Shown here: positions 1 through 11,000 of the stretch, one piece after another
Numbering within the stretch: the first letter of the stretch is position 1
Layout: each line of letters starts with the position of its first letter
Assembly (NCBI GenBank): GCA_905221605.1
Contig: CAJNDS010000491.1
Coordinates: 808,001 to 872,000, forward strand
Direction of reading: 5' to 3'
DNA from: Symbiodinium natans
Taxonomy: Eukaryota > Sar > Dinophyceae > Suessiales > Symbiodiniaceae
DNA: 64,000 nt
Translations under genes and position numbers: made by a program
The notes under the pieces: generated by a model
Database searches by the model: none
The model's input: the letters and a program-made list of their open reading frames with translations, nothing else
Told to the model about the DNA's origin: nothing

Positions 1-109
1 ATTAAGGGGTATACAGGGATGAGATAGGGATTAAGGGTAACAGAAAAGAAAAAATCATTTTCGAGCCTGGCACTCAGAAAGCCCTGGAGCATCTGTGGAG
101 CAAACCGCC

Positions 110-1414
110 ATGGCAAACTACGGCTACGGTACTTTTTACAATACGCCTCCGCCTCCGCCTCCACCAGCAGCACGGCAGCCTGCGACTGCGCCTCCACCTC
201 CGCGAGCACCACAGCCGGCGACTGCGGCTGCCACACCAGCAGCACCTGCAAAGTCGGGGCAGCGTGATGCAGCATATCAGAACAGGCAGGTGGCTATGCG
301 AGATCATTTGGCAAACTTCGAGGCGGCTCTCGGCCAGATGCGGGCGACACAAGGTGAGCAAGGGCTCGTTCTGGCAAGCGTCCAACAAGGGCAAGCTGAT
401 CAGGCCAAATTCGTGGACGACCTGAAGACGCTTCATGCCCAGAATGTCAAAGATATGAAAGAGGGCTTCCAGGCGCAACTGACGTTGCAGGAGACGCGGC
501 TGAAGCTTGAAGCACAGACCGAGCTCCAGAAGGTGAAAGATCAGCATGCAACGGAAGCACAGCGCTGGCAGAAGTGTAACAGTGATTTTGCGGTGCTTTG
601 GCTTGTCTTATGTCCCCAGGGGTTTGAACAGATGAGGTTGTTTTATTGTTCAGGCAAAGGTTTCGCCCTCCAAAAATGTTGCGCGCTGTAATATTTGCAA
701 GTAGCTTACTTAATGTGCTGCCACTCACCTCCCTACTGCGAAACACAAGCGAACCCTGAACAACCAAGGCTGGCGAGAAGACGCTCCTGGACAAGATACG
801 AAACCTGGAGGGCGGGGCGGCCAAGGACAAAACGGAGAAGACAGAGCTGGAGCGTCAAAACCGCGTGCTCCGGCAACGGCTGGAGGACAGAATTGTTACC
901 AGTTTTACCAGTATCTCTAAACATGCCTTGCGTTGAAGTTTTACTGTGACCGGACAACAAACCCAAACACCCGAAACCCTCGGTTGAGACCTTAATGATC
1001 CCTTACTCTAAAAACTGTACCCTTGCAGTTGCAGGATGCCGACGCGAAGGCGCAACGACAGGAGCTGGAGTTAGCTGAAATGCAGGCAGGAAAGCCCCTG
1101 CATACATTTTCCTGTTCTTTCCAGACTGCATATCACTGTTGGATTCGACTCCTTGATGAAAACTAAAAATCACAAAGTCTTGCAGGGCGCCTTGAGCCAG
1201 CTCCGGGCCCGGGGAAGCGCGTCAGGAGGCCGAGGAAGCGTACGAAAGCCTGGTTTGCTGATAATGACGTTTTCAGTATTCCAAGACTCTGCGCCCTGAA
1301 CCCTGAACCCTGAACCCTTCTAAAACCCTAAACCCTAGTACCAGTGTCCAGGGTTTCGGATCTTCCCTGGCAGGCGAGGGTGAGCCGAAGAAGAAGAAGA
1401 AGCGCGAAGCATGA
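110..1414 (+). CDS. Proline-rich coiled-coil protein, five exons
   Basis: I do not recognise a named family. Proposed exons: 110-556 (end uncertain, up to about 571), 769-885, 1036-1089, 1196-1247 and 1374-1414, with stop TGA at 1412-1414. The ATG at 110 sits in a strong start context (accgccATGGc) with an in-frame stop at 38. The first exon encodes MANYGYGTFYN, a PPPPPPP/Ala-Pro segment, then a long Glu/Gln/Lys helix; exons 2-4 continue a charged coiled coil (LERQNRVLRQRLE, AQRQELELAEMQ, EARQEAEEAYES); the last exon gives a basic tail (EPKKKKKREA). About 240 residues. Introns use G-A or GC donors and AG acceptors. Exon 4 has a reading-frame conflict: the acceptor at 1185 gives ALSQLRARG, then needs a one-base shift at the GGGG of 1211-1214, whereas an acceptor at 1195 stays in frame. 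Probably cytosolic or cytoskeletal; function unknown. Confidence 0.72.
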
Positions 1415-1710
1415 GCATCTGCGGGACGGGGAAGAAAAAGACATGAATGAATGCACTTATTGTTCTGTACGGTAGCATTGCCTGTCGACATCATGCTGCT
1501 CATGCATCTGAAGCTGCAGTCAACTTAAACCTCGAACCCTGAACTGAAACCGCTTGTCAGACTGTCTTGTGCAAGGTTGGACCATCATCGGGCCTGCTGC
1601 TGCCGGCCTCAGTGGGCAAGAGGTTGGGTTGTAGCCCTTAGGGGTTTAGGGGTTAGGGTTGGGGGTTGAGGGCTTAACCTCGAACCTAACTACTTTAAAC
1701 CCTAAGCTCA

Positions 1711-1746
1711 GGAACTGGAACCGAGGACACCTCGGTGCCAGTTCCT
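1711..1746. repeat. Hairpin palindrome, copy 1
   Basis: Inverted repeat with arms GGAACTGG..CGAGG / CCTCGG..CCAGTTCC. A near-identical copy lies at 1983-2018 and a diverged relative at 2338-2370. Confidence 0.8.
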
Positions 1747-1982
1747 TCCTGAGTAGATAGGGCTCAAAGGGTTTATGGCTCAGGGTTTGAAGGGTTTGGG
1801 ATGGGTTTCAGGTCGAGGGTAAGGCTTGGGCTTAGGGTTGACGGGTTTTTGGTTTGGGGTGAGGGTTGGGCTTAGGGTTTAGGGATTTGGGGCTGTGGGA
1901 GATTTTGGAGTCCTTCAGCCCAAGCCAAAGCCTTTACCCTTAGACTACACAGCTAAGTAACCCACATTACACCCTGAGCTCA

Positions 1983-2018
1983 GGAACTGGAACCGAGGAC
2001 ACCTCGGCGCCAGTTCCT
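1983..2018. repeat. Hairpin palindrome, copy 2
   Basis: Second copy of the 36-bp palindrome at 1711-1746, embedded in telomere-like repeats; one loop-side base differs. Confidence 0.8.
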
Positions 2019-2166
2019 TCCCTAAACCCAAGCCCTCCCAAAAAGCCTTGAAACCTTAAATTCCGCTCAACCCCAAACCTGTCCTGGACCCCTCAAACCC
2101 TAAGCCAGAAACCCCTTCAGCCCTATGTACCCGAAACCCATAACCCCTAAACCCTTAAACGCTAAA

Positions 2167-2187
2167 CCACTGAGGCCGCCTCAGTGG
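2167..2187. repeat. 21-bp perfect palindrome CCACTGAGG-ccg-CCTCAGTGG
   Basis: Perfect 9-bp arms with a 3-bp centre. An identical copy is at 2457-2477; both follow the same GCTAAA flank, so a longer block was duplicated. Confidence 0.85.
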
Positions 2188-2456
2188 TGCAAACCCCTTG
2201 AGCCCTATCTACCCGAAACCCATGACCCCCCACCCATAACACTTGGACTTGATTCCCAATTTGCTAGTAGTGCCCAATGATTTAAGCGTTTATAGAGACA
2301 AACCCTAAGCCTTAAATCTGTTGAGCCCAATGTGCTCAGGACCTGGCACCGCAGCGTCCTCGATGCCTGGCTGGGTCTAGGTTTTAAGGCTAAGTTCGGC
2401 TTTAAGGTTAAACCCTCAACCCGAAAACCATAACCCCTAAACCCTTAAGCGCTAAA

Positions 2457-2477
2457 CCACTGAGGCCGCCTCAGTGG
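2457..2477. repeat. 21-bp perfect palindrome, second copy
   Basis: Identical to 2167-2187, with similar flanks on both sides (CCCTTAA.CGCTAAA to the left; shared ACTTGGACTTGATTCCCA-type sequence to the right). Confidence 0.85.
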
Positions 2478-3045
2478 CACCGATCACCCAACAGTTAGTA
2501 AATCTTGGACTTGATTCCCACATTGCTCGTAGCACTCAATGATGCAATGATTTTAGAATTTATAGAGATGGTGTTTCCCAACTAAACGCTAAGCCCAATT
2601 ACCCTTACGACTCTCAACCAAAAAAGCCTTATCTGGCCTTAACCCATACCCTCAACCAGAAAGCCCTCAAGCCCGAAACCAAAAAGCACCCGCCCTGACC
2701 CTCAACCCCAAAACATTACGCCCTGAGCCAAGCCCTTAACCTTTTACCCACAACCCCAAACCCCTAAACCCTAAGCCCAAAACCTCCCCTCAGCCCAAAA
2801 CCCCTCCACCCTCAGCCTACCCTTGCCCTCAACCCCAAGCCCCCCTCCCCCCTCCTGGCCCGGGCCAGTGTCCTGCGATTGCATTCCCGATCTGCATCTG
2901 GACCAAAAAATGGGGGCACTAGTTCCATAGACCTAAACATGCATGTTTGTTTTGGAGCTAGCATGGCATGTGGCACTAGTTATATAGACTTCGTCATGCG
3001 TGTTTATCTTTTTGGGGCTACCATGATGGCATGACATGCATGGCC

Positions 3046-3140
3046 ACTTGAGCAGTGGCATAAATTCAGCGCCACTTGAACAGTGGAACACTTGAGCAGT
3101 GCTATGGCCACTTGAACAGTGGCGCCACTTGAACAGTGGC
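3046..3140. repeat. CCACTTGA(A/G)CAGTGG hairpin cluster
   Basis: Five closely spaced copies of a 15-bp near-palindrome (CCACT..AGTGG), separated by 5-15 bp. Confidence 0.75.
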
Positions 3141-3410
3141 TCTAAACCCTAACCCTAAATCCCCCAACCCTCGACCCTGGCTCCGCGCGGCTGGGACCCT
3201 TCTGCTCGCGGCGCAGGGCTGCGGGCTTAGGGTTTAGGGGTTCTGGGTCTGAGGGTCAGGGTGTGTGCGCTTAGGGTTTCGGGGTTTGTGGCTGCAGGTA
3301 AGGGTTTCGGTTTTAGGGTTTAGAGGTTCTTAGGTAAGGTTTGGTTTAGGGTTTAAGGACGTTTGGTTGAGGGTAGGGTTTAGGCGTTTTGTGGTTGAGG
3401 GTTGAAGGTT

Positions 3411-4054
3411 TTAGGTTGTTCTTTTGTGTGAGGGTGAAGGTTTGGCCTTAGTAAGGAAAACGAAACATGTGGCTGAAACGTTTGCTGCACGATGTGGAAC
3501 ATCACGTATGTACGGGGGGTCAAACCATTTGTTTGCAAATAAAAAAACACTTACGGCTGTTGTTTTCAATGTCTTCTTCAGAAAATGCTCCAAGTTGGGG
3601 CTCCGAGATCAAAGTTGCATACCGCATCAGAGGGCTCTGTCCAAGGATTGAAGTGGCAAATTTCTTGGTCTGTACAAAGAATGAAGCGGCAAACCCATCG
3701 GTACGTAAGCAGAAATCCAGGCCCAGATGCAACGAATTTGGGGCCAGATGCCGCGAATTATACTTCAAGCTGACCGAGATGACAGCAAAGTAGGCATGAC
3801 GTACACTCTGCCTGTCGCTCAAAGCGTAGGCTGATTTTGGTAGTGAGCTCTGTGTGGCTGCTTCTGGTGTGCCACGTACTGTGTGCCGATGCTGGCATGG
3901 TGCGTGGTTGCATCGTGGGAGCCCGAGCCCAGTTGTGCCGAATCAGGTACAAGGGCGCGCAGCGCCTGGAGTTTTAGGATGAGGGAGGTGCTAACGGCAA
4001 CCTCTCGCTCCGTCGTAGCAGACTCTGTTACCCTGGCGGTTTGAGTTGAGTTGA
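3411..4054. other. Unique intergenic sequence left of the retroelement
   Basis: Little repeat content. Several overlapping small reading frames exist on both strands, none with a recognisable domain or family. It could be an eroded part of the retroelement or its insertion site. Confidence 0.5.
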
Positions 4055-4093
4055 ATATGGGGCTCCAGTCAGAAAGCTGCGCCAAAGGCGCGG
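4055..4093 (+). repeat. Split repeat A, left copy
   Basis: Begins ATATGGGGCTCCAGTCAG and matches 7265-7303 through GCGCCAAAGGCGCG; sequence diverges on both sides. Confidence 0.8.
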
Positions 4094-4179
4094 TGTGCAT
4101 ATCTTGCGCAGCGTGGAGTGGGAAACTGATGGCATTCCGCATCTGAGAACTAGTTGCAGGAGTTTGTGGCTTTCCGCCT

Positions 4180-6572
4180 GTGACTTTCTGTCTTTGGGTG
4201 CTCCACGACGTTTTCTGCATGTCGCCCTCCAAGCTGCGGCGAGACTTGCATAGGGCCCGGGCTCACAGAAATCAGCGGCTGGCGCTGCAGTGTTGCGCTG
4301 AGCGGATGCCCAAGACTTCTGCCAGAGCTCGCTCGCCGTCCAGTAGGCGACTCGCTCGTGCTCGACGAGCGGCATGGCTGGTTTGGCGAGCTGACCGTCA
4401 TGCAGACGTTCCTCAAGACAGAGTGTGGCTTCTTGACCGCTTGAGACATGCTGCTGTTCACGACACTGGCCGTTTTGGTCATTTTGTGGCAGGTTTTGCT
4501 CCAGGGCCTACATCAGGCCGGCAACGTGACGTTTTCCCGCTTGCTCCAGTTAGTGGACTGGAACACAAACCTGCTGGCATGCTCGTGGGCCGCTGGCGTG
4601 TTCTGCTGAGCTTCATCAATGTCATTGTGGCAGCGCTGAATTGGTTGTATGGAGTGAAGCTAGGGGCCCGCGCTCCAGCAAAGCATACCGCTTGCCAACG
4701 AACTGTGGTGGCTAACGTGGTGGCCCGCGCAAACTCCGTGCTGGATCGCCTTCAGGCTGTGGAAAATGGAACCTGGGAGCGCTTTCTGCCGGACTTCGTC
4801 GCCCGACCTCTTCGTCCTGCAGCTGTAGCTTCCTCTTTTCTGGACTTGGTCGCTGATCGGGTTGACAACCTTGAAGCGGCTGGCTTATGTGATCCCTTGC
4901 CGCACCTGCCGCCCGACGTTCAGTCGAAACTGTGTGGCGACAGCGAAATTGTTCCTGCCTCTGCAGAACACCTGGATTGTTTTGGGACTGTGTCGCATGG
5001 GTCCAGGGAAGAGTACGCCAAGCTCGTAGCTAAGCAGCTGCGTTGCGGGAAGCTGGGGCTGTCAACGTGGTGCAAGGCAGGAGGGACCACTTTTGCTGTC
5101 GGAAAACCTGGAGGCTCTCGTTTGCGCGAAGTCTGGGACGGGCGCCGTCTGTCAGAAGCTTCAGCAAGGCCTCCTAAGCCTCGGCATCTGGCCTCGCCTA
5201 CTGCCTGACTTTCCTCGAGTGCACCCAGGAGCACCCGCTTCGGCTCAGCAAGCGGGATGCTTCCTGTTGGTTTGACCAGCTCAAACTCCCTCAGTCTCTC
5301 CGCGTGTACATGGCCAAGCCAGCGCTCTCAGCTGCTGAACTTTGCAAAGCAGGAATGCCAGTTCATGAGCAGAAGCACCACTTGGAGGCTGGTCAGACAT
5401 GGTGTGAGGGACCCCTTTTCCCTTTGCATCATGTTTGGCCAATGGGTTTTTCCTGGTCCTCTTACGTGGCGCAAGAGGAGATGCTGAGTGTTTGTCAGGA
5501 GGCTGGCATACCGCAGAATGCTCTCATGGCATGTGACCAGGAAACTCCTACCGCGTTCGACTTGGTAGCGGCTGTGGCCACCGATGATGTCATGATCTTC
5601 AGCAATGCTGGCCCAGGTGCGACCTCTAAGGCTGCCCGGGACTTTGACGAAAGTATGCAGGCCAGGGGAGCAGTTCGTAACTCTGCAAAGGATGTGAATG
5701 ATGAGCTTTGCGGCACTTGCGTCGGAGTCGACCTGGACAACGGCCGCTTCCTGGACGTGCCTGGCGCAAGGTTCATGGCAATGATTCTCGCTTTTCTGCA
5801 TCTTCATGTGTGCAGAGTGGCTTCTCCAAAAGGCGTGCAAAAGTTGCTGGGGGCCCTTCAGTGGTTCGACCTTCTGGTTCGTCCGAAGCTTTCCGTCTAC
5901 AGCGACATCTACAAATTCACCCTTCCAGGCGATGGTCACGACGCTCTACTCCCTGCAGAGGTTTTGGCCGAGTTGGCGTGCAGTCTTTGCTTGGGAGTCT
6001 TCTGGCGTTGTGATCTCCGAAGGCAGTTCGTTCCACTCGTGGGGGCGACCGATGCAAGCACTTCCTATGGGTTCGGCGCTTCATGCATTCGGACAACTTC
6101 AGCGGCAGCTCGCAAACTCGCGCGCGTGGCGGAGAAGCAAGGAGCTTTTGTCGTCATGGATGGTGGAGCTGCCGGAATGCTGGGAGTTGAGCGACTGACT
6201 AAGGCCCACAAGCTCAACATGAAGTTGGAGGACTTCTCAGACATCTTCAGCGTGCGTTGCAAGTTCCCTGCGCACATCAACGTGTTGGAAGGTGAGGCGC
6301 TTGTGCTTTTCTTGCGGTGGCTTCTGCGAACCAAAAGCCACCACTCAACCAGGGTGGTGGTGCTGTTGGATTCTGCTGTCCTCTTGGGTGCAGCTGCTAA
6401 GGGACGCAGTTCTTCCCAGCTGAACAGGCTACTGAGAAAAGTGGCTGCTTTGACTTTGGCCGGGAGCCTTCAAGTACATCTCATCTTCGGGCCTTCAAGC
6501 GAAAACCCCGCTGATTCCCCTTCCCGGGGAATGCGGCGACGGCGGGTTCATAGTGAAGCTCGGGAACTATAG
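4180..6572 (+). pseudogene. Reverse transcriptase / RNase H polyprotein, one frameshift
   Basis: Frame 1 (4180-5208; first ATG near 4219) carries an N-terminal region and the RT fingers (FAVGKPGGSRLREVWDGRR, about 5088-5148). It stops at 5205-5207 just after ASPTA; the family continuation is in the +1 frame from about 5208, so one base appears lost near 5205. Frame 2 runs to 6572: SKRD..CWFDQL (RT motif A area, 5247-5280), MGFSWSSYVAQ (motif B), ATDDVMIF with the catalytic Asp pair at 5583-5588 (motif C), thumb LLGALQWFDLLVRPKLSVY, then RNase H with acidic residues at about 6051 (GATDAST), 6294 (LEGEAL), 6369 (LLDSA) and 6513 (ENPADSPSR). Such RT-RH proteins are abundant in dinoflagellates. 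The frameshift suggests an inactive copy, unless it is a sequencing error or programmed. Confidence 0.85.
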
Positions 6573-6959
6573 CAGCCTGGGCAGTTGACAGTGGGCCTGC
6601 TTTCAGAAAGCACGACGTGCATCCTGTTGTCTCTCACTGCTCAGTAGCTGTTTTCGAATTGGTTTTTTGGTTTATTGTTACAGGAGGTTCTGCCATCGCT
6701 CGGTGTGCAATTTCCGGGCACTCTGCGGCATGGGAGGAGCTTGGGGCTTCTGCTGTGGTCTGACAGGCAGCTGGAAGATGCCTGGTGCTGATTTTGCACG
6801 CACGGGTCTCCGCGAGTCTGCTTCCGCTCGTGAAGACAGCTTTGCGGCGCCGGCTTCGTGGTGGAAACGCAAGACATTCACACTGCTGGCTAATTTGTTT
6901 TCCTTCTATTTGGCAATTTTCGTCCGTGTGCACTTCTGCTCACGGCCAGTGCTGGTATT
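6573..6959. other. Retroelement 3' region before repeat B
   Basis: Non-repetitive sequence after the RNase H stop. Small frames are present but none resembles a tyrosine recombinase, methyltransferase or gag. Confidence 0.5.
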
Positions 6960-7144
6960 TGGGCTCGAGTGCTGCAAGGGCCGAGGACACGTCTGCAGTT
7001 GGCTGAGTCAACGTTGGACAGGCTTTTCTTTGCATGTACTCTTCTCTAACATACCGGCAGCTCCTCCTGTTCAAATGCGCCGCTGTGACTGTTTCGGGAA
7101 CTTCCCCATCGGAGAGGCCTCTGCGAGAGGGATGTCTCATGAAT
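6960..7144 (+). repeat. Split repeat B, left copy (185 bp)
   Basis: From TGGGCTCGAGTGCTGC to GATGTCTCATGAAT; essentially identical to 7321-7505, offset 361 bp. Confidence 0.92.
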
Positions 7145-7264
7145 GCACCCCATATTCATGCAACGACAGTTCGGCGCACGTTGATGCCTGCCGTTTGCAG
7201 CAAGGGTAGCCGAGGAGCAGTGGCATCAACTGTAACTCTGTGTGATTATGTCATGTCATATCTT

Positions 7265-7303
7265 CATATGGGGCTCCAGTCAGAAAGCTGCGCCAAAGGC
7301 GCG
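7265..7303 (+). repeat. Split repeat A, right copy
   Basis: Matches 4055-4093; lies between the two B copies. Confidence 0.8.
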
Positions 7304-7320
7304 CCCCACCCTCCCGACCC

Positions 7321-7505
7321 TGGGCTCGAGTGCTGCAAGGGCCGAGGACACGTCTGCAGTTGGCTGAGTCAACGTTGGACAGGCTTTTCTTTGCATGTAC
7401 TCTTCTCTAACATACCGGCAGCTCCTCCTGTTCAAATGCGCCGCTGTGACTGTTTCGGGAACTTCCCCATCGGAGAGGCCTCTGCGAGAGGGATGTCTCA
7501 TGAAT
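7321..7505 (+). repeat. Split repeat B, right copy (185 bp)
   Basis: Direct copy of 6960-7144. Its right end joins TTTAGGG repeats without spacer. Confidence 0.92.
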
Positions 7506-7730
7506 TAGGGTTTAGGGTTTAGTGCTTAAGGACCTTGTAGCAATACTCTTGGCTCATTCTGGGCTGATCTCAGGGAGGGGCATTCGCTTTTTTGGGCTTT
7601 CTTGGCAAAAGTTGGAGGTTGTCTTCTTTCGAAAATGCGGGACCCTTAATACAGACCCCCATTTGCAGGATTCCCTTATAATAAGGACCCTCAACCCAAA
7701 CCCGAAACCCGAATATAAATAAATAAGCGA

Positions 7731-7773
<43 letters not shown>

Positions 7774-8011
7774 CATATATATATATACACATATGTTGCA
7801 CGGCTTGCAAGATCCTGCATATCAAAGGTAATGGGTGCGTGTGTAGTTTATTTGCGGCTTGCCTTCGGGGGAAACCCTAGCCCTAAACCCTAAGCCCTAA
7901 ACCCTAACCCCAAACCCTAAACCTAAACCCTCAACTGAGGCGGGGGAACCCCAAACCCTAACCCCTGAACCCTAAACCCTAAACCCTCAACCGCAAACCC
8001 CAAAGCCTGAG
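7506..8011. other. Intergenic/5' region of the helicase gene
   Basis: TTTAGGG start, about 200 bp of unique sequence with an inverted pair (GGGACCCTTAATACAG / TTATAATAAGGACCCT), an AT microsatellite, then CCCTAAA arrays. No core promoter recognised; dinoflagellate promoters usually lack TATA boxes. Confidence 0.5.
7725..7797. repeat. TA/TATG microsatellite
   Basis: Runs of TA interrupted by TATG and TATACA steps. Confidence 0.9.
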
Positions 8012-8083
8012 GCGTCGGTATTCAACAAGGACATGGCCATCACCGAAGGCTCCGCTGAGGAGGTCCTGGCTGCTTTGGGCGAG
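8012..8083 (+). CDS. Helicase exon 1 (candidate start)
   Basis: Encodes [20 protein letters not shown] then ALGE; ATG at 8033 in context gacATGGcc is the likely start. Acceptor CCTGAG before it could be a trans-splice or intron acceptor. GC donor after GAG at 8083. Confidence 0.6.
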
Positions 8084-11000
8084 GCAACCCAGTTCAGGGT
8101 GTAGGTAGGGTTTCGGGTTTGGGGTGTAGGGTTTAGGGTTTAGGGTTCAGGGTTCAGGGTTTAGGGTTTAGGGTTTAGGTTTAGGGTTCAGGGTTCAGGG
8201 TCCAGGGTTCAGGGTTTAGGGTTTAGGTTTTTGAATTCAGGCCCTAAACCCAACAGACATCCAGAACCCCACGCTCCAAGAATCACCCACAAAGCCTAAA
8301 GCCTTAAACCCTAAGCCCACAACCCTGAAACCCCGAAGCCCTAAACCCCTAACCTCTAAATCTCAAATGCGGCCGCTGCAGCTCTAAACCCCGAAGCCCC
8401 TGATACAAACACCAAATCCTAGAGCCTCAGTCCCTCCAACCCTAAACCCGAACTCCCAAAACGCTAAACCCTTCAACCCCGAGTCGTAAGTCCTTCAACC
8501 CAAACCCCTATAACCCTAAACCCCCCTCTATCCCTTCAACCCTAAACCCGAATAACCCTTTAACCCTAAACCCCCTAAAATCCCTTCAACCCAAACCCCG
8601 ATGTCCCTTCAACCCTAAACCCCTGATATCCCTTCAACCCTAAACCCCGATGGCCCCAAGGCCCCGCTAACCCTACATCCCTATAACCCTAAACCCTAAA
8701 CCCTAAACCCCAAACCTAAATCCTTCAAATCACCACATCTGTCGAAGGTTCCGAACCTTGGGCTTGTAGTCTTGTCCCCTTACCCTTTCTTTGTAGGGAT
8801 CCGAAGTACGTATGGACCCTTACTATACACATATATATAAATATATATACTTGGAGGTTCAGGGTACTTATATTACCCAATTATCAGTGTAGTTATAACC
8901 CACTTATAAGCCCCTTAGGTACCCGAATGGGGTTATAACTGGCTTATAAGTACAGTATGACTGGGTTACTAAGTACCATGAACCTCCAAGTAGTGTCTAC
9001 CAGGGTTAATGATATAACAAGGTACCCAAACTAGGGGCCTATATATACTTGGAACCCCAGACCCTAAAGCCTAAACCCTAAATATATAACAGGGACCCGA
9101 AATCCTAAACCCTAATTAGACCCTAAACCCTAAATGAACCCTAAACCCTAAACCTTAACCCTAAACCCTAAACCCTAAACCCAAATGAAGGGCCCATACG
9201 TGGGGGACCCTGGATTCGGGGAGGTTGCGGCCTTGGAGCAGCTCTCCGTGGAAGCCTTCGTGGCGCAGCTCCCCTCCACTTTCGCTTGGGTCCTGCGGAT
9301 GCCAGGAAGCTGAGAGCTGTTCAACAAAGGAGGGCTTATTGTCTAGGGTCTGTAGGGTCTATAGGGTCTATAGGGTCTATAGGATCTATGGGGTCTATGG
9401 AATCTATAGGGTCTATGGGGTGTATAGGGTCTACAGGGTCTATAGGGGCTGTAGGGTCTCTAGGGTCTATAGGGTTTAGGGTTAGGGTCTAGGGATATCG
9501 GGCTGTATAGGGTTTAGGGTTTAGGGATGCCAGGGAGCTGAGGAGCATAAGAAAAGGAGGCTTGAAGGTGTTTAGGTCTTATGGGGGTTTAGGGTTTAAG
9601 TGTTATCGAGCTTAGGGTTTGGGGCTTAGGGGGTCAGGGGTGTAGGGCTCAGGGTGTTTCAGTGTGTAGGGTTCAAGGGTTAGGTGTTTTGAGCGGTTTT
9701 GTGTTTAGGGTTCAGCGTGCAGGCCTCGAATTTGTTGGGCGCTCTGCGATACATGGAGCTTCGATGTCAAACCTGCCTGTACAGCTCTTGCGGGACTTGA
9801 GGCAAAACTGCGAGTCTTTGTCAAACGACGGAAGGTGAGTTCAAGGGTTAGATTCAGGGTTTGCAGGGCACAAGCCCTAACCCTAAACCCTCATGGTTTG
9901 GGGTTTGGACACGATAGTCCAAAATGCCGTTGGCAAGGTAAAGCCCTGCCTGTCATGGGAAAGCGGCCCTGAACCGTAAACCCTATAAGATCCTTAAGCC
10001 CTATGCCTAAGCCCGAAACCTAACCCTCAACCCTAAACCCCAAAACCTAAACCCTCAACCCTATAAACCCTATAAACCCTATAAACCCTATAAACCCTAT
10101 AAACCCTATAAACCCTATAAACCCTATAAACCCTATAAACCCCATAAACCCTATAAACCCTATAAACCCTATAAACCCTATAAACCCCATAAACACTACG
10201 AACCCTATAAACCCTATAAACCCTATAAGCCCTAAACCTTAAATCCGACACCTACCCCGCCCCCCCTCTTTACTTGTAGCATCCTGGTATTGCGGTTTAG
10301 GGTTTAGGGTTTAGGGTTTAGGGTTTAGGGTTTAGGGTTTAGGGTTTAGGGTTTAGGGTTTAGGGTTTAGGGTTTAGGGTTTAGGGTTCGGCTCGAAGGT
10401 CTGGCGACCCTTCGTAGTGTTTAGAGGGGGGGGCTCCATGCCTGAAAGGTCGTCAAAAACCATCAGTTCAAGGGTCTGCAGTAGGTGCTTTTGGGGTTTC
10501 GGGTGCTTACCTAAATGGCTTTCAGACTATCTAGAGCGCTCCGAGTATGTATGTATGTATGTATGTATGTATGTATGTATGTATGTATGTATGTTTCTAA
10601 GTATGTATGGGGTTCTACTTTGTGTTTTCTTTGCTTTGGGAGATTTTAAGGTTTGGGGCGTTCAATGTAGTGGGGGGGAACCCTAAACCCTAAAACCTAA
10701 GGATATGAGTGTGCATGTAACGGCTTAGCCCTCTTGCCCAAAAAGCACCTGGTTGCTGAAGCTCAACCAGCTTTTCTATGATTAGGGTAGGGTTTAGGGT
10801 TTAAGGTTTAGGGTTTAGGGTTTAGGGTCTAGCATATAGGGTTTTGGGTTTAGGGTTTAGGGTTTAGGGTTTAGGGTTTAGGGTTTAGGGTTGAGGGTAC
10901 CTGCTGGCAGGCACCCGCGCGGCCACCGCCGCCCGAGCAGCGTTGCGGCTTCCGGTGGCTGCAGCCGAACTCGCTGGCGCTGACCATGCCCGGACCCTCA

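Larger units (their letters stand above)
1415..3410. other. Intergenic stretch of degenerate telomere-like repeats and palindromes
   Basis: No gene seen. Mostly diverged CCCTAAA/TTTAGGG-type sequence (for example CCCTCAACCC and CCCTAAGCCC), with small palindromes listed separately. Around 2900-3140 is a non-telomeric patch with repeated CCACTTGAACAGTGG hairpins. Confidence 0.7.
4055..7505 (+). mobile_element. RT/RNase H retroelement with split direct repeats (PAT/DIRS-like layout)
   Basis: A 39-bp repeat A (about 4055-4093) precedes the RT/RNase H frame. Downstream come repeat B (6960-7144, 185 bp), a second copy of A (about 7265-7303) and a second copy of B (7321-7505), giving A1-ORF-B1-A2-B2. 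That is the split-direct-repeat order described for PAT-like DIRS elements. No tyrosine recombinase frame is visible, so the copy is incomplete, or the layout arose by simple duplication. The right end at 7505 abuts TTTAGGG repeats. Confidence 0.6.

Noticed and set aside
6667-7209. 180-codon frame after the RNase H domain
   Set aside because: It crosses repeat B, part of which is duplicated at 7321, and shows no recombinase or other motif.
10294-10388. Chromosome end
   Set aside because: TTTAGGG arrays occur in both orientations throughout and are flanked by exons of one continuous gene; no array lies at a window end.
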